Positions 9,769-20,002 of a DNA stretch of 64,000 nt are shown here, one piece after another. The notes below the pieces were generated by a model that saw only the letters and a program-made list of their open reading frames with translations, was not told where the DNA came from and made no database searches. The translations under genes and the position numbers were made by a program. Position 1 is the first letter of the stretch. Each line of letters opens with the position of its first letter. Origin of the DNA: SZUA-36 sp963759155 (GTDB taxonomy: Bacteria > Pseudomonadota > Gammaproteobacteria > Xanthomonadales > SZUA-36); contig CAVWXX010000005.1 in the NCBI GenBank assembly GCA_963759155.1, positions 124,001 through 188,000 on the forward strand. The letters run 5' to 3'.

Positions 9769-11277
9769 GACAAAAACCACAACTGAGCTTTTGGCAGATA
9801 TGGAACATGTGTTTTGGGTTCCTGGGCATACAGTTTGGATTTGCCCTGCAAAATGCCAATGTCAGCCGAATTTTTCAGACGCTTGGTGCAGAGATCGATG
9901 AATTACCAATACTGTGGGTGGCCGCGCCGCTGACCGGCTTGATCGTGCAACCCATCGTCGGTTATTTCAGCGACCGTACCTGGAATCGACTCGGTCGTCG
10001 TCGCCCCTACTTCCTGGGTGGCGCCATCGTCGCCTCGCTGGCATTGCTGTTTATGCCAAACTCTCCCTATCTATGGGTTGCCGCCGGCATGCTCTGGATC
10101 ATGGATGCCAGCATCAACATTTCGATGGAACCATTTCGTGCGTTTGTTGGTGACAACCTGCCGAAAAGCCAGCGCACACTGGGTTTTGCCATGCAAAGCT
10201 TTTTCATCGGCATTGGCGCCATCGTTGCCTCCGCCCTGCCCTGGATCCTGGCCAACTGGTTTGATGTCAGCAACACCGCGGCGGCCGGGCAGATTCCGGA
10301 TAGCGTCAAATGGTCTTTCTATGTCGGCGGCGCCGTTTTTTTGCTGGCCGTCAGTTATACCGTCTTTTTCAGTAAGGAATATTCACCGGCGGAAATAGCA
10401 GAATTTGAAGAGGCCGAAGAAGATGTTGCCGGTTCAGATTCGAATGAGCCGCGCACCACCGCTCAATACCAAAAGGGTGGTGTTGGCTGGCTGGTCGCAG
10501 GTGCTGCGCTATGCAGCTGGATCATTGCCCAGGGTCTGGACAAGCAACTGTACATACTGGCCATTGGTGCAATGGTATTCGGTGTGATCCAGGTCGTGGT
10601 CGGGCATATGCAATCGAAGCAGAAAGTGAATAACGGTCTTTACCATATTATCGATGACCTGTTTCACATGCCGCGGGTGATGAAACAACTGGCGCTGGTG
10701 CAGCTATTTTCCTGGTTTGCTCTTTTTGCGATGTGGATTTACGCCACGGCCGCGGTGACCAGTTACCACTTTGGCTCTACCGACGTTACCAGCCAGGCCT
10801 ACAACGATGGCGCCGACTGGGTGGGTGTATTGTTTGCGTCCTACAACGGGTTTGCGGCTATCGCGGCATTATTCATACCGCTGCTGGCGCGCAGGCTGGG
10901 TTGTCGCATGAGTCACCTGCTTAACCTGTTTATCGGTGGTGTCAGCCTGATCAGTTTTATGCTGATCAAGGACCCAGGCTGGTTAATTCTTCCCATGGTC
11001 GGAGTTGGCATTGCCTGGGCATCGATCCTGTCCTTACCCTATGCCCTGTTATCCGATGTATCTGCCCACGGCGAAGATGGGTGTCTATATGGGTATATTC
11101 AATTTCTTTATCGTCATACCCCAGTTAATTGCCGCCTCCGTGCTTGGCTTGTTGTTACGGGAGTTTTTCAATGGCCAGGGTATTTATGGCCTGGTCATTG
11201 GTGGTGTGATGATGATACTGGCCGGTTTTGCTACCTTGTTGGTAGACAAGCACGCTGAACCTGACCTGGCGGATTAG
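9765..11277 (+). CDS. MFS sugar permease (maltose/maltodextrin type), frame break near the C-terminus
   Basis: A twelve-helix inner-membrane permease of the SLC45/GPH-like sugar transporter group. Typical marks are the loop motif GYFSDRTWNRLGRRRPY after helix 2 and FRAFVGDNLP. The GTG start at 9765 overlaps the GH97 stop. The first frame ends at 11258 with non-membrane sequence. A single-base shift near 11078 joins it to KMGVYMGIFNFFIVIP and two last helices ending in HAEPDLAD at 11277, which is the family's normal C-terminus. Flanking genes point to maltose or glucose import; it is the only inner-membrane sugar permease in the window. Confidence 0.85.
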
Positions 11278-11286
11278 GAGTGTTAC

Positions 11287-12666
11287 ATGATTAACCGGTA
11301 TTCAAGTCTCACCATGATCTGCATATTGCTGATATCCGCATTCAGTGTCCCGGCACATTCAAAGGAGATTCTTATGCCTGAGCCCTACGTTCAGATTAAT
11401 CATCCCGAATGGAGTCGCAATGCGGTTATCTACCAGATCAATACACGCCAGTTCACACCCGAGGGTACTTTCAAGGCGGCTACTGCTGAGTTGCCACGAC
11501 TGAAGAAGCTGGGTGTGGATATTCTGTGGCTGATGCCGATTCAGGAAATCGGCAAAAAAAACCGCAAGGGTAAGCTTGGCAGCCCGTATTCCATTCGTGA
11601 CTACTACAGTGTCAACAGCGAGTTTGGCGAGCTGGACGACCTCAAGACGTTCATCAACAGCGCCCATGACCTGGGTATGTATGTGATCCTCGACTGGGTG
11701 GCGAATCACACTGCCTGGGATAACCCGATGCTTGAATCACACCCAGAGTGGTACCAGCGTGATTGGAAAGGCGATTTTCATTCACCAAGATGGACCGACT
11801 GGTCTGATGTGATCACACTTGATTACACGCAACCGGGTTTGCGGCGCTACATGACTGATGCGATGAAATACTGGGTGGAAGAAGTCGGCATGGACGGCTT
11901 TCGTTGTGACGTGGCCGGGTTTGTACCGGTTGATTTCTGGAACAATGTCCGCGCTGAGCTGGATGCCATCCGCCCTGTTTTCATGTTGGCGGAATGGGAA
12001 ACCCGCGATCTGCATGCCCGTGCATTTGATGCCACCTACGCCTGGAGTTGGCATGACACGGTTCATGATATCGCAATGGGCAAGGCGAATGCCGGTGCCC
12101 TGAACGGTTTTCACTACACCGATGAGAATGCCTGGCCCAGGGAGGCCATGCGTCTGCTTTTCACCAGCAACCATGACAAGAATGCCTGGGATGGCACGCA
12201 GTTCGATGCATTTGGCCCGGCGCTGGAAAATGCCATCGTATTGTCTTTTGTCAGCCGCGGCATACCGATGATCTACAACGGCCAGGAAGCTGGTAACCGT
12301 AAACGCCTGGCCTTTTTTGAGAAGGATCCCATTGAGTGGCAATCCCATCCATTGTCAGATCTTTTTCAGAAGCTGATCAAGCTAAAAAAAGACAATACGG
12401 CACTCTGGAACGGCCACTGGGGTGCTGGTATGACCCAGGTTTTCAACAATTCGCCCGCTGAAATTTTCAGTTTTGTGCGCGCCAATGACACAGACAAGGT
12501 CTTCGCCGTATTCAATTTTTCAGCAAATACACAGAATGTATCGTTCTCAGGCACCCTGTATCACGGTAACTACCAGGATTTTTCCAGCGGAGAGGAATTA
12601 TCCCTGGGCGCGAAAGACACACTGGAACTGGCACCCTGGAGTTACAGGGTATTCACCAGGCAATAA
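11287..12666 (+). CDS. Exported GH13 alpha-amylase
   Basis: A second GH13 glucan hydrolase, smaller (459 residues) than the one at 5705. A signal peptide of about 25 residues (to AHS) is followed by the barrel: YQINTRQFTPEG on strand 1, DWVANH, nucleophile D208 (GFRCDVA), acid/base E236 (MLAEWE), transition-state D297 (TSNHD), and a short C-terminal beta domain. It starts 9 bp after the permease stop and is evidently in the same operon. Periplasmic location is inferred from the signal peptide and the absence of a membrane anchor. Exact chain-length preference cannot be read from sequence. Confidence 0.9.
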   Translation: MINRYSSLTMICILLISAFSVPAHSKEILMPEPYVQINHPEWSRNAVIYQINTRQFTPEGTFKAATAELPRLKKLGVDILWLMPIQEIGKKNRKGKLGSPYSIRDYYSVNSEFGELDDLKTFINSAHDLGMYVILDWVANHTAWDNPMLESHPEWYQRDWKGDFHSPRWTDWSDVITLDYTQPGLRRYMTDAMKYWVEEVGMDGFRCDVAGFVPVDFWNNVRAELDAIRPVFMLAEWETRDLHARAFDATYAWSWHDTVHDIAMGKANAGALNGFHYTDENAWPREAMRLLFTSNHDKNAWDGTQFDAFGPALENAIVLSFVSRGIPMIYNGQEAGNRKRLAFFEKDPIEWQSHPLSDLFQKLIKLKKDNTALWNGHWGAGMTQVFNNSPAEIFSFVRANDTDKVFAVFNFSANTQNVSFSGTLYHGNYQDFSSGEELSLGAKDTLELAPWSYRVFTRQ

Positions 12667-12742
12667 GCACAATAACCAATAACCAATAACCAAACAGACA
12701 AAGCGATCAGGTTTTTGGCCTGGTCAGGAAAAAAACTACCCA

Positions 12743-14305
12743 ATGAATGACAACACGAAAAAACACCAGGATTCATATCTTCAAAAAATGGGCCGCCAGG
12801 CTGGCATCGCGATGCATATCACTTCGCTTCCCGGGCCACATGGCATTGGCGACATTGCAGATTGCGCCACAGCATTTCTTGATCAACTGGTAGAAATGGA
12901 TTTGGGCGTCTGGCAAATATTGCCGTCAGGGCCGACCGCCTATGGAGACTCACCTTATCAGCCGTTGTCCGCCTTTGCCGGCAACCCGATGTTTATCGGC
13001 CTGGACCCATTGGTCAGAGCGGGACTACTGAAGCGCTCCGAACTCGCTCCACTTGAGGCGCTTCCACATGACCGTGTCGATTATGGAAACCTGATACCCA
13101 TAAAACAGGCCCTGCTGAATGCGGCGGCCGAACGGTTTGCAGACAATCCGGCGGCGGATATGAGCAGGGGGTTTGATGAGTTTCAGCAACGTCATGGTGA
13201 ACGTTGGCTGGATGACTATGCGATGTTCAGGGTTCTTAAAATGCAACATGGTGAACGTCCATGGCCGGAATGGGATAGTGCATTTGTACACCGCGAAGCA
13301 GCAGCACTGGAGAAACTGAAGCAGGATAATCGCGCTGATATCGAAAAGATCAAGATCATACAGTTTCTGTTCGATTACCAGTGGAACAAGCTGATGGCCC
13401 GTGCACAAGAGCGTGGAATTTGCCTGTTTGGCGATATGCCGATCTATATTGCACTGGACAGTTCCGATGCCTGGGCACACCCACAGCGCCTATTGCTGAA
13501 TGAGGACGGCCAGCCGTCTTGTGTCGCCGGTGTTCCACCGGATTATTTCAGCGAGGACGGCCAGTTGTGGGGTAATCCGATCTACGACTGGGAATACCAC
13601 AAACAAACCGGTTACCGCTGGTGGATTGAACGTATTCAGCATGCCACCAGGCAGACACCACTGGTGCGTATTGACCACTTCAGGGGTTTTGAATCCTACT
13701 GGTCTGTTCCTTATGGCGCGGCAACTGCACGTGATGGCCAATGGGAAATAGGACCCGGTGATGGCCTTTTTGATGCGATGCAAGGGGTCATGGGCAATTT
13801 ACCAATCGTTGCTGAAGACCTGGGTGTCATTACGCCGGCCGTTGATCAGTTACGCGAAAACCACAATCTTCCGGGTATGGTGGTTTTGCAGTTCGAAGTT
13901 GGCAACCCCGATTTCGATATCAACATGGTTGAAGAAAACAGTGTCTGTTATACCGGCACTCACGACAATGACACAACGCTGGGCTGGTTTATAGGCAACG
14001 GTGATGACACACGTTCTGAAGAGGAAATTCACACGCAGCAGACCAATGCCCTCAGACAGACGGGGGGCACAGCCGAAACCATTGCGAATGACATGATTCG
14101 TCTTGCATTCTCCAGTCGTGCCACATTGGCAGTAGCACCCATGCAGGATTACCTGGGTTTAGGCTCAAACGCCCGTTTGAACACACCGGGCACCACGCAG
14201 AATAACTGGTGCTGGCGAGCCCTTGCCGGGCAACTAAATGCTGATTTGACGGTGTCGGTTCACAAGCTGGTGCGGGAGGCCAATCGCAGCTCGCGTGCGC
14301 AATAG
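12743..14305 (+). CDS. malQ: 4-alpha-glucanotransferase (amylomaltase, GH77)
   Basis: Cytoplasmic enzyme that disproportionates maltodextrins, releasing glucose and longer chains. No signal peptide. The family's N-terminal ITSLPGPHGIGD is present, and the GH77 catalytic residues are seen at D311 (LVRIDHFRGF), E358 (IVAEDLG) and D408 (GTHDND). The 520-residue length is normal for the short bacterial form. It follows the second GH13 gene by 76 bp, where the 7-bp unit AATAACC is repeated three times. Its 3' end overlaps the convergent glucokinase gene by 46 bp. Confidence 0.95.
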   Translation: MNDNTKKHQDSYLQKMGRQAGIAMHITSLPGPHGIGDIADCATAFLDQLVEMDLGVWQILPSGPTAYGDSPYQPLSAFAGNPMFIGLDPLVRAGLLKRSELAPLEALPHDRVDYGNLIPIKQALLNAAAERFADNPAADMSRGFDEFQQRHGERWLDDYAMFRVLKMQHGERPWPEWDSAFVHREAAALEKLKQDNRADIEKIKIIQFLFDYQWNKLMARAQERGICLFGDMPIYIALDSSDAWAHPQRLLLNEDGQPSCVAGVPPDYFSEDGQLWGNPIYDWEYHKQTGYRWWIERIQHATRQTPLVRIDHFRGFESYWSVPYGAATARDGQWEIGPGDGLFDAMQGVMGNLPIVAEDLGVITPAVDQLRENHNLPGMVVLQFEVGNPDFDINMVEENSVCYTGTHDNDTTLGWFIGNGDDTRSEEEIHTQQTNALRQTGGTAETIANDMIRLAFSSRATLAVAPMQDYLGLGSNARLNTPGTTQNNWCWRALAGQLNADLTVSVHKLVREANRSSRAQ

Positions 14306-15252
14306 CTGGCACCCAGCAAACCGGGCTGCGGGTGGGTGATCAGCAAAGTAGGTACCTTCTCCATCAAGACACGATGACGTCCCTTGTTTTCAAAACCGGA
14401 ACGAAAACTGCTGGAATTCAGCATGTCCGGGTACCGCTTTACAATCCCCCCGGCCAGGTAGATACCATCAAACGCCCCCAGGGCCAACGCGAGGTTACCG
14501 GCCACCTGCCCCAGCGCCTCGAAAAATAACTGGGTCGCTTCTGTTGCGATTGCGTCCTCGTTGGCCAGCACGCGGGAGAAAATTTCTGCAGCCCTGATTT
14601 CGACAGCGGGCACTTCACGAATCCGGCACAGGGCCCAATAGATGTTTTCCAGTCCGGGACCAGAAATCAAGCGCTCGCTGGAAACCCGCTCAAAACGTTG
14701 TCGCAACTGCCTCAGAACCTTGAACTGCATGACGGTTTCCGGTGCAAAACCAGCATGACTGCCCTCACCGACGATCGGGAAGATACCCTTTTCCCGCACC
14801 AATAAGCCACCGGTACCGAGACCGGTTCCGGGACCCAAAACCCCGAGGGTCAATTCCTGCTTTTCATCGAAGCGGGTTGGCACCACGCCAATGGTCGCAA
14901 CATCGTTTGCCTCAAGTAAGGGAAGTGAGTAGCTAATGGACTCAAAGTCGTTCAGTAACCGCACATGAGACGAGACAAACTTCTCCCGTAACACCTGGCT
15001 ATCAATAACCCAGTGATTGTTGGTAAAACGTACACAGCCATCGACAACAGGTCCGGCGGCGGCCAGGCAAATCACATCAGGACTGCTGCTGCCACTTCGC
15101 TCGAGATAATCCGCAATACCTTGTTCTGCCGTTTCATAATCAGCACAGGCCAGTGTCAATTCATTGGAAAAACCAGGACTATCGGGCGAGGCCAGGGCGA
15201 AACGTGCGTTGGTACCACCGATATCACCGATCAGGAGGCAAGGGTCAGTCAT
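14260..15252 (-). CDS. glk: Glucokinase
   Basis: Phosphorylates glucose from MalQ and GH97 action with ATP. A bacterial Glk-type protein (PF02685) with the phosphate-binding GDIGGTN at residues 9-15, the substrate region FTNNHW and LLNDFES, the second phosphate motif LGPGTGLGTG, and the C-terminal HPQPGLLGA. The length of 330 residues is normal. It is convergent with malQ and shares 46 bp at the ends, so the two transcripts overlap at their 3' termini. It probably closes the maltodextrin locus functionally. Confidence 0.93.
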   Translation of the reverse strand: MTDPCLLIGDIGGTNARFALASPDSPGFSNELTLACADYETAEQGIADYLERSGSSSPDVICLAAAGPVVDGCVRFTNNHWVIDSQVLREKFVSSHVRLLNDFESISYSLPLLEANDVATIGVVPTRFDEKQELTLGVLGPGTGLGTGGLLVREKGIFPIVGEGSHAGFAPETVMQFKVLRQLRQRFERVSSERLISGPGLENIYWALCRIREVPAVEIRAAEIFSRVLANEDAIATEATQLFFEALGQVAGNLALALGAFDGIYLAGGIVKRYPDMLNSSSFRSGFENKGRHRVLMEKVPTLLITHPQPGLLGASYCARELRLASRTSL

Positions 15253-15305
15253 TCATAATCACCTGTGTGCAGATTTCATAATTGAAGCATCAGGAAAGTA
15301 TCACG

Positions 15306-16466
15306 CTATTGGAGCCAGTCGCGCAACTGCTCATAAATTTCCGGTTTCCCCAGCATTTCGATGTGACCGGTTTCGAAGCCCAGCCATTGACGGCTCTCGG
15401 GGATCTGCAGGCTTCGTGATGCGTCCCGGCTGCGTCCGAGTGCGCTGTCTATGGGTACGAGGCCATCACCTATCAGGCGCTCATGAATCCGTGTTGACCG
15501 CTTGGCGAGGGTGGTTGCGACCGCATAACATTCAACTTCGGTGGGAAGTGGCACAAAAACCCCGGCCTCATCCGTAATGCTGCCGTGACGCAAATCGGTA
15601 ATGCCTGCGCTACGTTTTTTGGCGATACGTGTGAATGGTGCTGCGTAAGGACTCAGGTCCATCGCATAATTAACCCAGCTACCACCACGCTCTAATGGGG
15701 CGCCCAGGTGTGGCGTGCCAATAAAAATCAGCTTACCGAGATGCTTGACCCATTCGTGACCAGCAAGAGAGCCATAATGACAGGCGCTTCTTGCCACCAG
15801 GCCACCCATGCTATGCCCGGCGATGACCAACTCATTGACCGGATTCGGCAGGTCGGTGAGCAGGCTCTCAAGCATCGCGGCCAAATCATTGCCGTTGGCC
15901 GCAACTGGTCTGCCAGTGTTATAACGCAGGTAAAGCGGTGTATAGCCGAGGTTCCTGGCGAGGATCTCGCCATGGTTGACACCATCACGGGTCCAGTGCC
16001 CGTCGTTGAGGCATAAGCCATGTATAAACAACAGCACTTTGCCTGTTTTCCCGGCCTGTGTCTGTAGTTGCAACGGTTCCAGTTCTTTGCCCTCGTAACG
16101 GAAACACATTTTTGTTGCGAGTGGGTTGCCTGTTGCAAGCAGATGGTCGCCGTACACGCCGTTAATGGCTGCAACCAGGGCATCGCGGGTAGAGTTTGAT
16201 ACTGACTCCGGTAACAGCGAAATGACCGGATTCATTCCTGCATCGAGCCCCTTGCCAACCAACCGGGTAGTGCCGCGTATGCTGCGATAGACAAAGCCGG
16301 TCAAGCCCTTGGTATTAGCGGCCCGTGAAGTACCCAGGGGTGCGTGTTTCAACTGGATCGTGTGATGCATTTTCTCAACCACATCGGTCACGCCCACCGT
16401 CGCGTCTACCGCCAGACGGACCACGCCTTGCAGATCGGAGAGACTTCCCCGGTTGATTATGCCCAT
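15306..16466 (-). CDS. Alpha/beta hydrolase (lipase/esterase-like)
   Basis: A serine hydrolase with the alpha/beta fold: the oxyanion region VLLFIHGLCLNDGHW and nucleophile elbow GHSMGG are clear, with a likely catalytic His near the C-terminus (GHIEMLG). The first ~110 residues are helical and not typical of plain lipases. No signal peptide is seen. ATG at 16466 starts 10 bp after the RND gene stop; a TTG at 16496 would overlap that gene by 20 bp. As last gene of a run of minus-strand genes for lipase, DUF1302, DUF1329, Ycf48 and RND proteins, it may act on a lipid or ester handled by that module. Confidence 0.8.
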   Translation of the reverse strand: MGIINRGSLSDLQGVVRLAVDATVGVTDVVEKMHHTIQLKHAPLGTSRAANTKGLTGFVYRSIRGTTRLVGKGLDAGMNPVISLLPESVSNSTRDALVAAINGVYGDHLLATGNPLATKMCFRYEGKELEPLQLQTQAGKTGKVLLFIHGLCLNDGHWTRDGVNHGEILARNLGYTPLYLRYNTGRPVAANGNDLAAMLESLLTDLPNPVNELVIAGHSMGGLVARSACHYGSLAGHEWVKHLGKLIFIGTPHLGAPLERGGSWVNYAMDLSPYAAPFTRIAKKRSAGITDLRHGSITDEAGVFVPLPTEVECYAVATTLAKRSTRIHERLIGDGLVPIDSALGRSRDASRSLQIPESRQWLGFETGHIEMLGKPEIYEQLRDWLQ

Positions 16467-16476
16467 GTCAATAGAT

Positions 16477-18972
16477 TCAAAGTTCTGCCGCGTCAACTTT
16501 CTCAGCGATGGTATCCCGGTCGCGCATCATCAGCCAGCGAACCAGCGCCGGCAGGATAACGATGGCGCCTACCATGTTGGCGAGAAAGATAAACGATAGA
16601 AGAATACCCATATCTGCCTGTAACTGCAGACTTGAGAATGCCCAGGTTCCGACACCGGCACCGAGTGTAAAACCGGTAAAGATAACCGCCCTGCCTGTCA
16701 GCCTGAGGGTTCGGTAATATGCTTCGCGCAGCTCATAGCCAGCCTTTAGCATTATATCCAGGCGGTTATAAATATAGATGCCATAGTCGACACCGATACC
16801 AACACCCAGGGCGACCACGGGCAATGTGTTCACTTTCAGGCCAATACCATAAACCGCCATCAGCGCCTCCGCCAGCGTCGATACCACCACCAGTGGCAGA
16901 ACGATACACAGGGTCCCAAGTAGTGACCGGTAGGTCACCAGGCAAAGAATAATAATTGAAGCAAAGACCAGTGCCAACATTGGTTTTTCGGCTGCTGCGA
17001 TATCTTCGTTGGTAGCTGCCATCACACCGACATTACCGGTGGCCAGGCGGAAGCGCAGGCTCTCAGCCGAGATATCATCCTCGCTCGCCATGTCCTCCAG
17101 AACCTCGTTTTCCAGCTTCAAATTGAGGTCACCCATATTGAGCTGGTCACGCAGTTCTTTTACACGCTTAACGATACGGGCGATGGTTTCGGCCTTATGA
17201 TCGGTGGTAAACACCATGATCGGCATGGCGCTGCAGTCGGTATTGAGCAGACCGGTCGCTGTGTCGATACCACTCAGGGCCTGGCGCAGAACGTAATTAT
17301 CCCTCGGTAAAATACGCCATTTGATATTGCCTTCATTCCAGCCCGAGTTAACCACCTTCGCCACCATGGGCAAGGTGATAACTTTTTGTACACCCTCTAC
17401 ATTCGACAGGTTCCACGCAAAGCGATCAATGGTTTCCATGACGCGATAGTTTTCTGTACAGGCATCGGCATCGGTTTCAGCCACCACGGTAAGAACATCC
17501 ACACCCAGGGAGAAGCGGTTGGAGATCAACAGTGCGTCCTGGTTGTAACGCGCTTCCGGACGTAATTCCGGCACGCCGACTTCCGAATCACCGATTTTCA
17601 TACCCTGGGCCAGCCACAGACCCACAACGAAGAGCGCAAAGGATACTGCGATCGCCCATGCGGCACGTTTCGGTTCGGTGAAATCGGCCAGGTACTCAAA
17701 TAGCGGTGACTTCTTGGCAGCATTGCGCATCATGCGAGTGCGGTATTGGTCTGGATTCTTCAACTTCACCCAGGACAATAGAACCGGCAACAGCAGCAGG
17801 TTGGTCACAATAATAACTGCGACACCGATACTGGCAGTGATAGCAAGTTCCTGAATTATTCTAATATTGATAAACAGGATGGTCAGGAAGCCGATGGTGT
17901 CCGATACCAGGGCGATGACGCCAGGTGCCAAAAGCTTCTTGATGGTTTCGCGTGAACCATGCATGGGAGACCGGCGCGGAACATCCTCCAGCGAGGTTAC
18001 GCCCCTTGCCAACCAGTAATCAGGTGTGTGGCCGCCAAACTCTTTCTCCACCCTCCACGCACTGATTTTCTGCACGCCATGACTGACACCAATGGCAAAA
18101 ATCAGGAAGGGTGTCAGGATATTCATCGGATCCAGGCTGTAACCCATCAGGCTCAGAATACCCATCTGCCAGATCACGGCGACCAGTGAGCAAGCCAATG
18201 GCAGGAACGTTAACCAGACAGACTTTGAATACATGTAAAGCAGGAACGTGGTGATCACCAGGGCGATCAGGAAGAACCAGACAACCGAACGGGCACCATC
18301 GGAAATATCACCGACGATCTTGGCAAAGCCGATAATGTGTACCGTGTACTCATCATCTTCAAATTGGGTGCGTATCGCTTCCAGTTGCGCTGCCACTTTC
18401 CGGTAGTCAAGTTTTTCCCCGGTCTGCGGATTCTCTTCCAACAGGTTGGCCCATACCATGGCGCCGGAAAAATCAGCGGAAACCAGGCGCCCTACTTCAC
18501 CGGACTTGACGATATTTGAGCGCACCTGCTCGAACATTTCCGGCGAAGGTGCGTAATCCGATGGAATAACATTGCCACCGGCAAAGCCATCCTCGACGAT
18601 TTCTACAAAACGGACATTGGGTGTGAATATTGACCGGACACTGGCGCGATCAACACCGGGAATAAAAAACACCTGGTCGGTGATGGTTTCGAATGATTCA
18701 AAGAACTCTGGTGTAAACATATTGCCATCGCGCGCGACCAGCGCGACCAGCACACGATTAGCGCCACCAAATTCTTTTTCGTACTGCAGAAAGGTCTGCA
18801 TGTACTCGTGTTTGAGCGGCAATTGCTTTTTGAAGCCGGTTTCAATCCGCAACTGTGACATCGCCATCATCATGCCGATGGTTATGACGATGAATAAGGC
18901 AACAATGCCATAACGATTGTTAATCAGGAAGGTGGCGATCTTGTGTAGACGTGTATTTTCTGAATCACTCAT
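16477..18972 (-). CDS. MMPL/RND-superfamily transporter
   Basis: A large inner-membrane transporter (about 830 residues) with two repeats, each of one helix, a large periplasmic loop and five further helices; both halves show the sterol-sensing-like/MMPL membrane block (LDPMNILTPFLIFAIGVSHG; VNTLPVVALGVGIGVDYGIY). No fusion to periplasmic adaptor or TolC-like genes nearby. ATG 18972 overlaps the upstream Ycf48-like gene stop by 8 bp (ATGAGTGA), implying translational coupling. MMPL-type transporters move lipids or hydrophobic molecules, for instance hopanoids; the cargo here is unknown. Confidence 0.88.
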   Translation of the reverse strand: MSDSENTRLHKIATFLINNRYGIVALFIVITIGMMMAMSQLRIETGFKKQLPLKHEYMQTFLQYEKEFGGANRVLVALVARDGNMFTPEFFESFETITDQVFFIPGVDRASVRSIFTPNVRFVEIVEDGFAGGNVIPSDYAPSPEMFEQVRSNIVKSGEVGRLVSADFSGAMVWANLLEENPQTGEKLDYRKVAAQLEAIRTQFEDDEYTVHIIGFAKIVGDISDGARSVVWFFLIALVITTFLLYMYSKSVWLTFLPLACSLVAVIWQMGILSLMGYSLDPMNILTPFLIFAIGVSHGVQKISAWRVEKEFGGHTPDYWLARGVTSLEDVPRRSPMHGSRETIKKLLAPGVIALVSDTIGFLTILFINIRIIQELAITASIGVAVIIVTNLLLLPVLLSWVKLKNPDQYRTRMMRNAAKKSPLFEYLADFTEPKRAAWAIAVSFALFVVGLWLAQGMKIGDSEVGVPELRPEARYNQDALLISNRFSLGVDVLTVVAETDADACTENYRVMETIDRFAWNLSNVEGVQKVITLPMVAKVVNSGWNEGNIKWRILPRDNYVLRQALSGIDTATGLLNTDCSAMPIMVFTTDHKAETIARIVKRVKELRDQLNMGDLNLKLENEVLEDMASEDDISAESLRFRLATGNVGVMAATNEDIAAAEKPMLALVFASIIILCLVTYRSLLGTLCIVLPLVVVSTLAEALMAVYGIGLKVNTLPVVALGVGIGVDYGIYIYNRLDIMLKAGYELREAYYRTLRLTGRAVIFTGFTLGAGVGTWAFSSLQLQADMGILLSFIFLANMVGAIVILPALVRWLMMRDRDTIAEKVDAAEL

Positions 18973-19942
18973 CACCGTCTCCTTCTTTTATAGTTTCAGG
19001 GTAACGGTGTACGCCGTCCTCACCAACCAGCAGGAAATTGCCATCCCCCATCGAAATTATCGAAGCAAAATCCACGCCGCTCGAATGGTGATAGGTGCGG
19101 AACCCGCTGGCGTCATCCCTGATCAGCAGAACCCCGCTATTGGCGGCAAGCACAACAAGTTCATCATATTCGGCCGCGCCGGACACACTGGACTCTGAGT
19201 CGGTGTTCACTTCATTCCAACTTGATCCAAAGTCACAACTTTCCAGGACATGACCACGCAGACCATAAAACAACACACATTCTGCATTTGTTTTAAGCGC
19301 ACCCCACATCGAACCGAGGTAAGGCATGTCCAACAACTCCCAGGTTTCCCTGTTATCAAAGCTGCGATAGGAAAGCCCCGCTTCACCTGCAATCAACCAT
19401 TTGCCATCACCAAAATACGAGAGGCTGTTGAGATGATAATCGCTCTCCTCATCAACCGTGGATTCATCCCAGGTTTTACCGCCATCACTTGTTTCAAGGT
19501 ACAGACCATAAGAACCAACAGCGATACCATTTTGTTCATCGGTAAAATAAATATCCATCACCGCCTGGCCACGATCCGGGTCAAAAAACAGGCGGGTCCA
19601 GGTTTTGCCTTTATCTGCACTGGTGATAATGACGGCATCGTGCCCGCCGGCCCACAGGCGATTGCCGACACTAAAAACCGTGGTTAAAGTCGAACGTGTA
19701 GGAACATGCTCGGCCTGAACCCAGTTCTTGCCATCCTGTGATGTCACGACATGTCCGCGCTCACCAACTGCCACGAGTGAGTTTCCGGAACGGGCAATAT
19801 CGAGCAACATGGACTCGGTCGCCAGCGGCATCTGCTCCGCATACTCAACATCCACGTGGTCATCTGCGATTGTGAATTGAACCAACCACCCCGTAAGCAG
19901 GACAGTAGCAGTGATCGATAAAAGCCTGATTGATCTCGTCAT
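18965..19942 (-). CDS. Ycf48/BNR-type beta-propeller periplasmic protein
   Basis: A secreted protein with a signal peptide (cleaved near FTIA, about residue 26) and repeated short motifs of the BNR/Ycf48 kind: SQDGKNW, SADKGKTW, SDGGKTW and FGSSW spaced 40-50 residues apart, which build a beta-propeller. In photosynthetic organisms Ycf48 is a photosystem II assembly factor; non-photosynthetic homologues are common beside RND/MMPL transporters and DUF1329 genes and have no established function. Coupled by 8-bp overlap to the RND gene, so a partner role in that envelope complex is the best inference. Confidence 0.82.
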   Translation of the reverse strand: MTRSIRLLSITATVLLTGWLVQFTIADDHVDVEYAEQMPLATESMLLDIARSGNSLVAVGERGHVVTSQDGKNWVQAEHVPTRSTLTTVFSVGNRLWAGGHDAVIITSADKGKTWTRLFFDPDRGQAVMDIYFTDEQNGIAVGSYGLYLETSDGGKTWDESTVDEESDYHLNSLSYFGDGKWLIAGEAGLSYRSFDNRETWELLDMPYLGSMWGALKTNAECVLFYGLRGHVLESCDFGSSWNEVNTDSESSVSGAAEYDELVVLAANSGVLLIRDDASGFRTYHHSSGVDFASIISMGDGNFLLVGEDGVHRYPETIKEGDGDE

Positions 19943-19967
19943 TTAATGATTATGGTCCGGAAAAACT

Positions 19968-19995
19968 GAAAAGGCCAGCTAACGCCGGCCTTTTC
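19968..19995 (-). terminator. Hairpin terminator between DUF1329 and Ycf48-like genes
   Basis: Arms GAAAAGGCC (19968-19976) and GGCCTTTTC (19987-19995). On the minus strand the hairpin follows the DUF1329 stop by 8 nt and is followed by TCAGTTTTTC. It would divide the minus-strand run into two transcripts or attenuate the downstream Ycf48-RND-hydrolase genes. On the plus strand it is also followed by T-rich sequence. Confidence 0.65.
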
Positions 19996-20002
19996 AAATT
20001 TT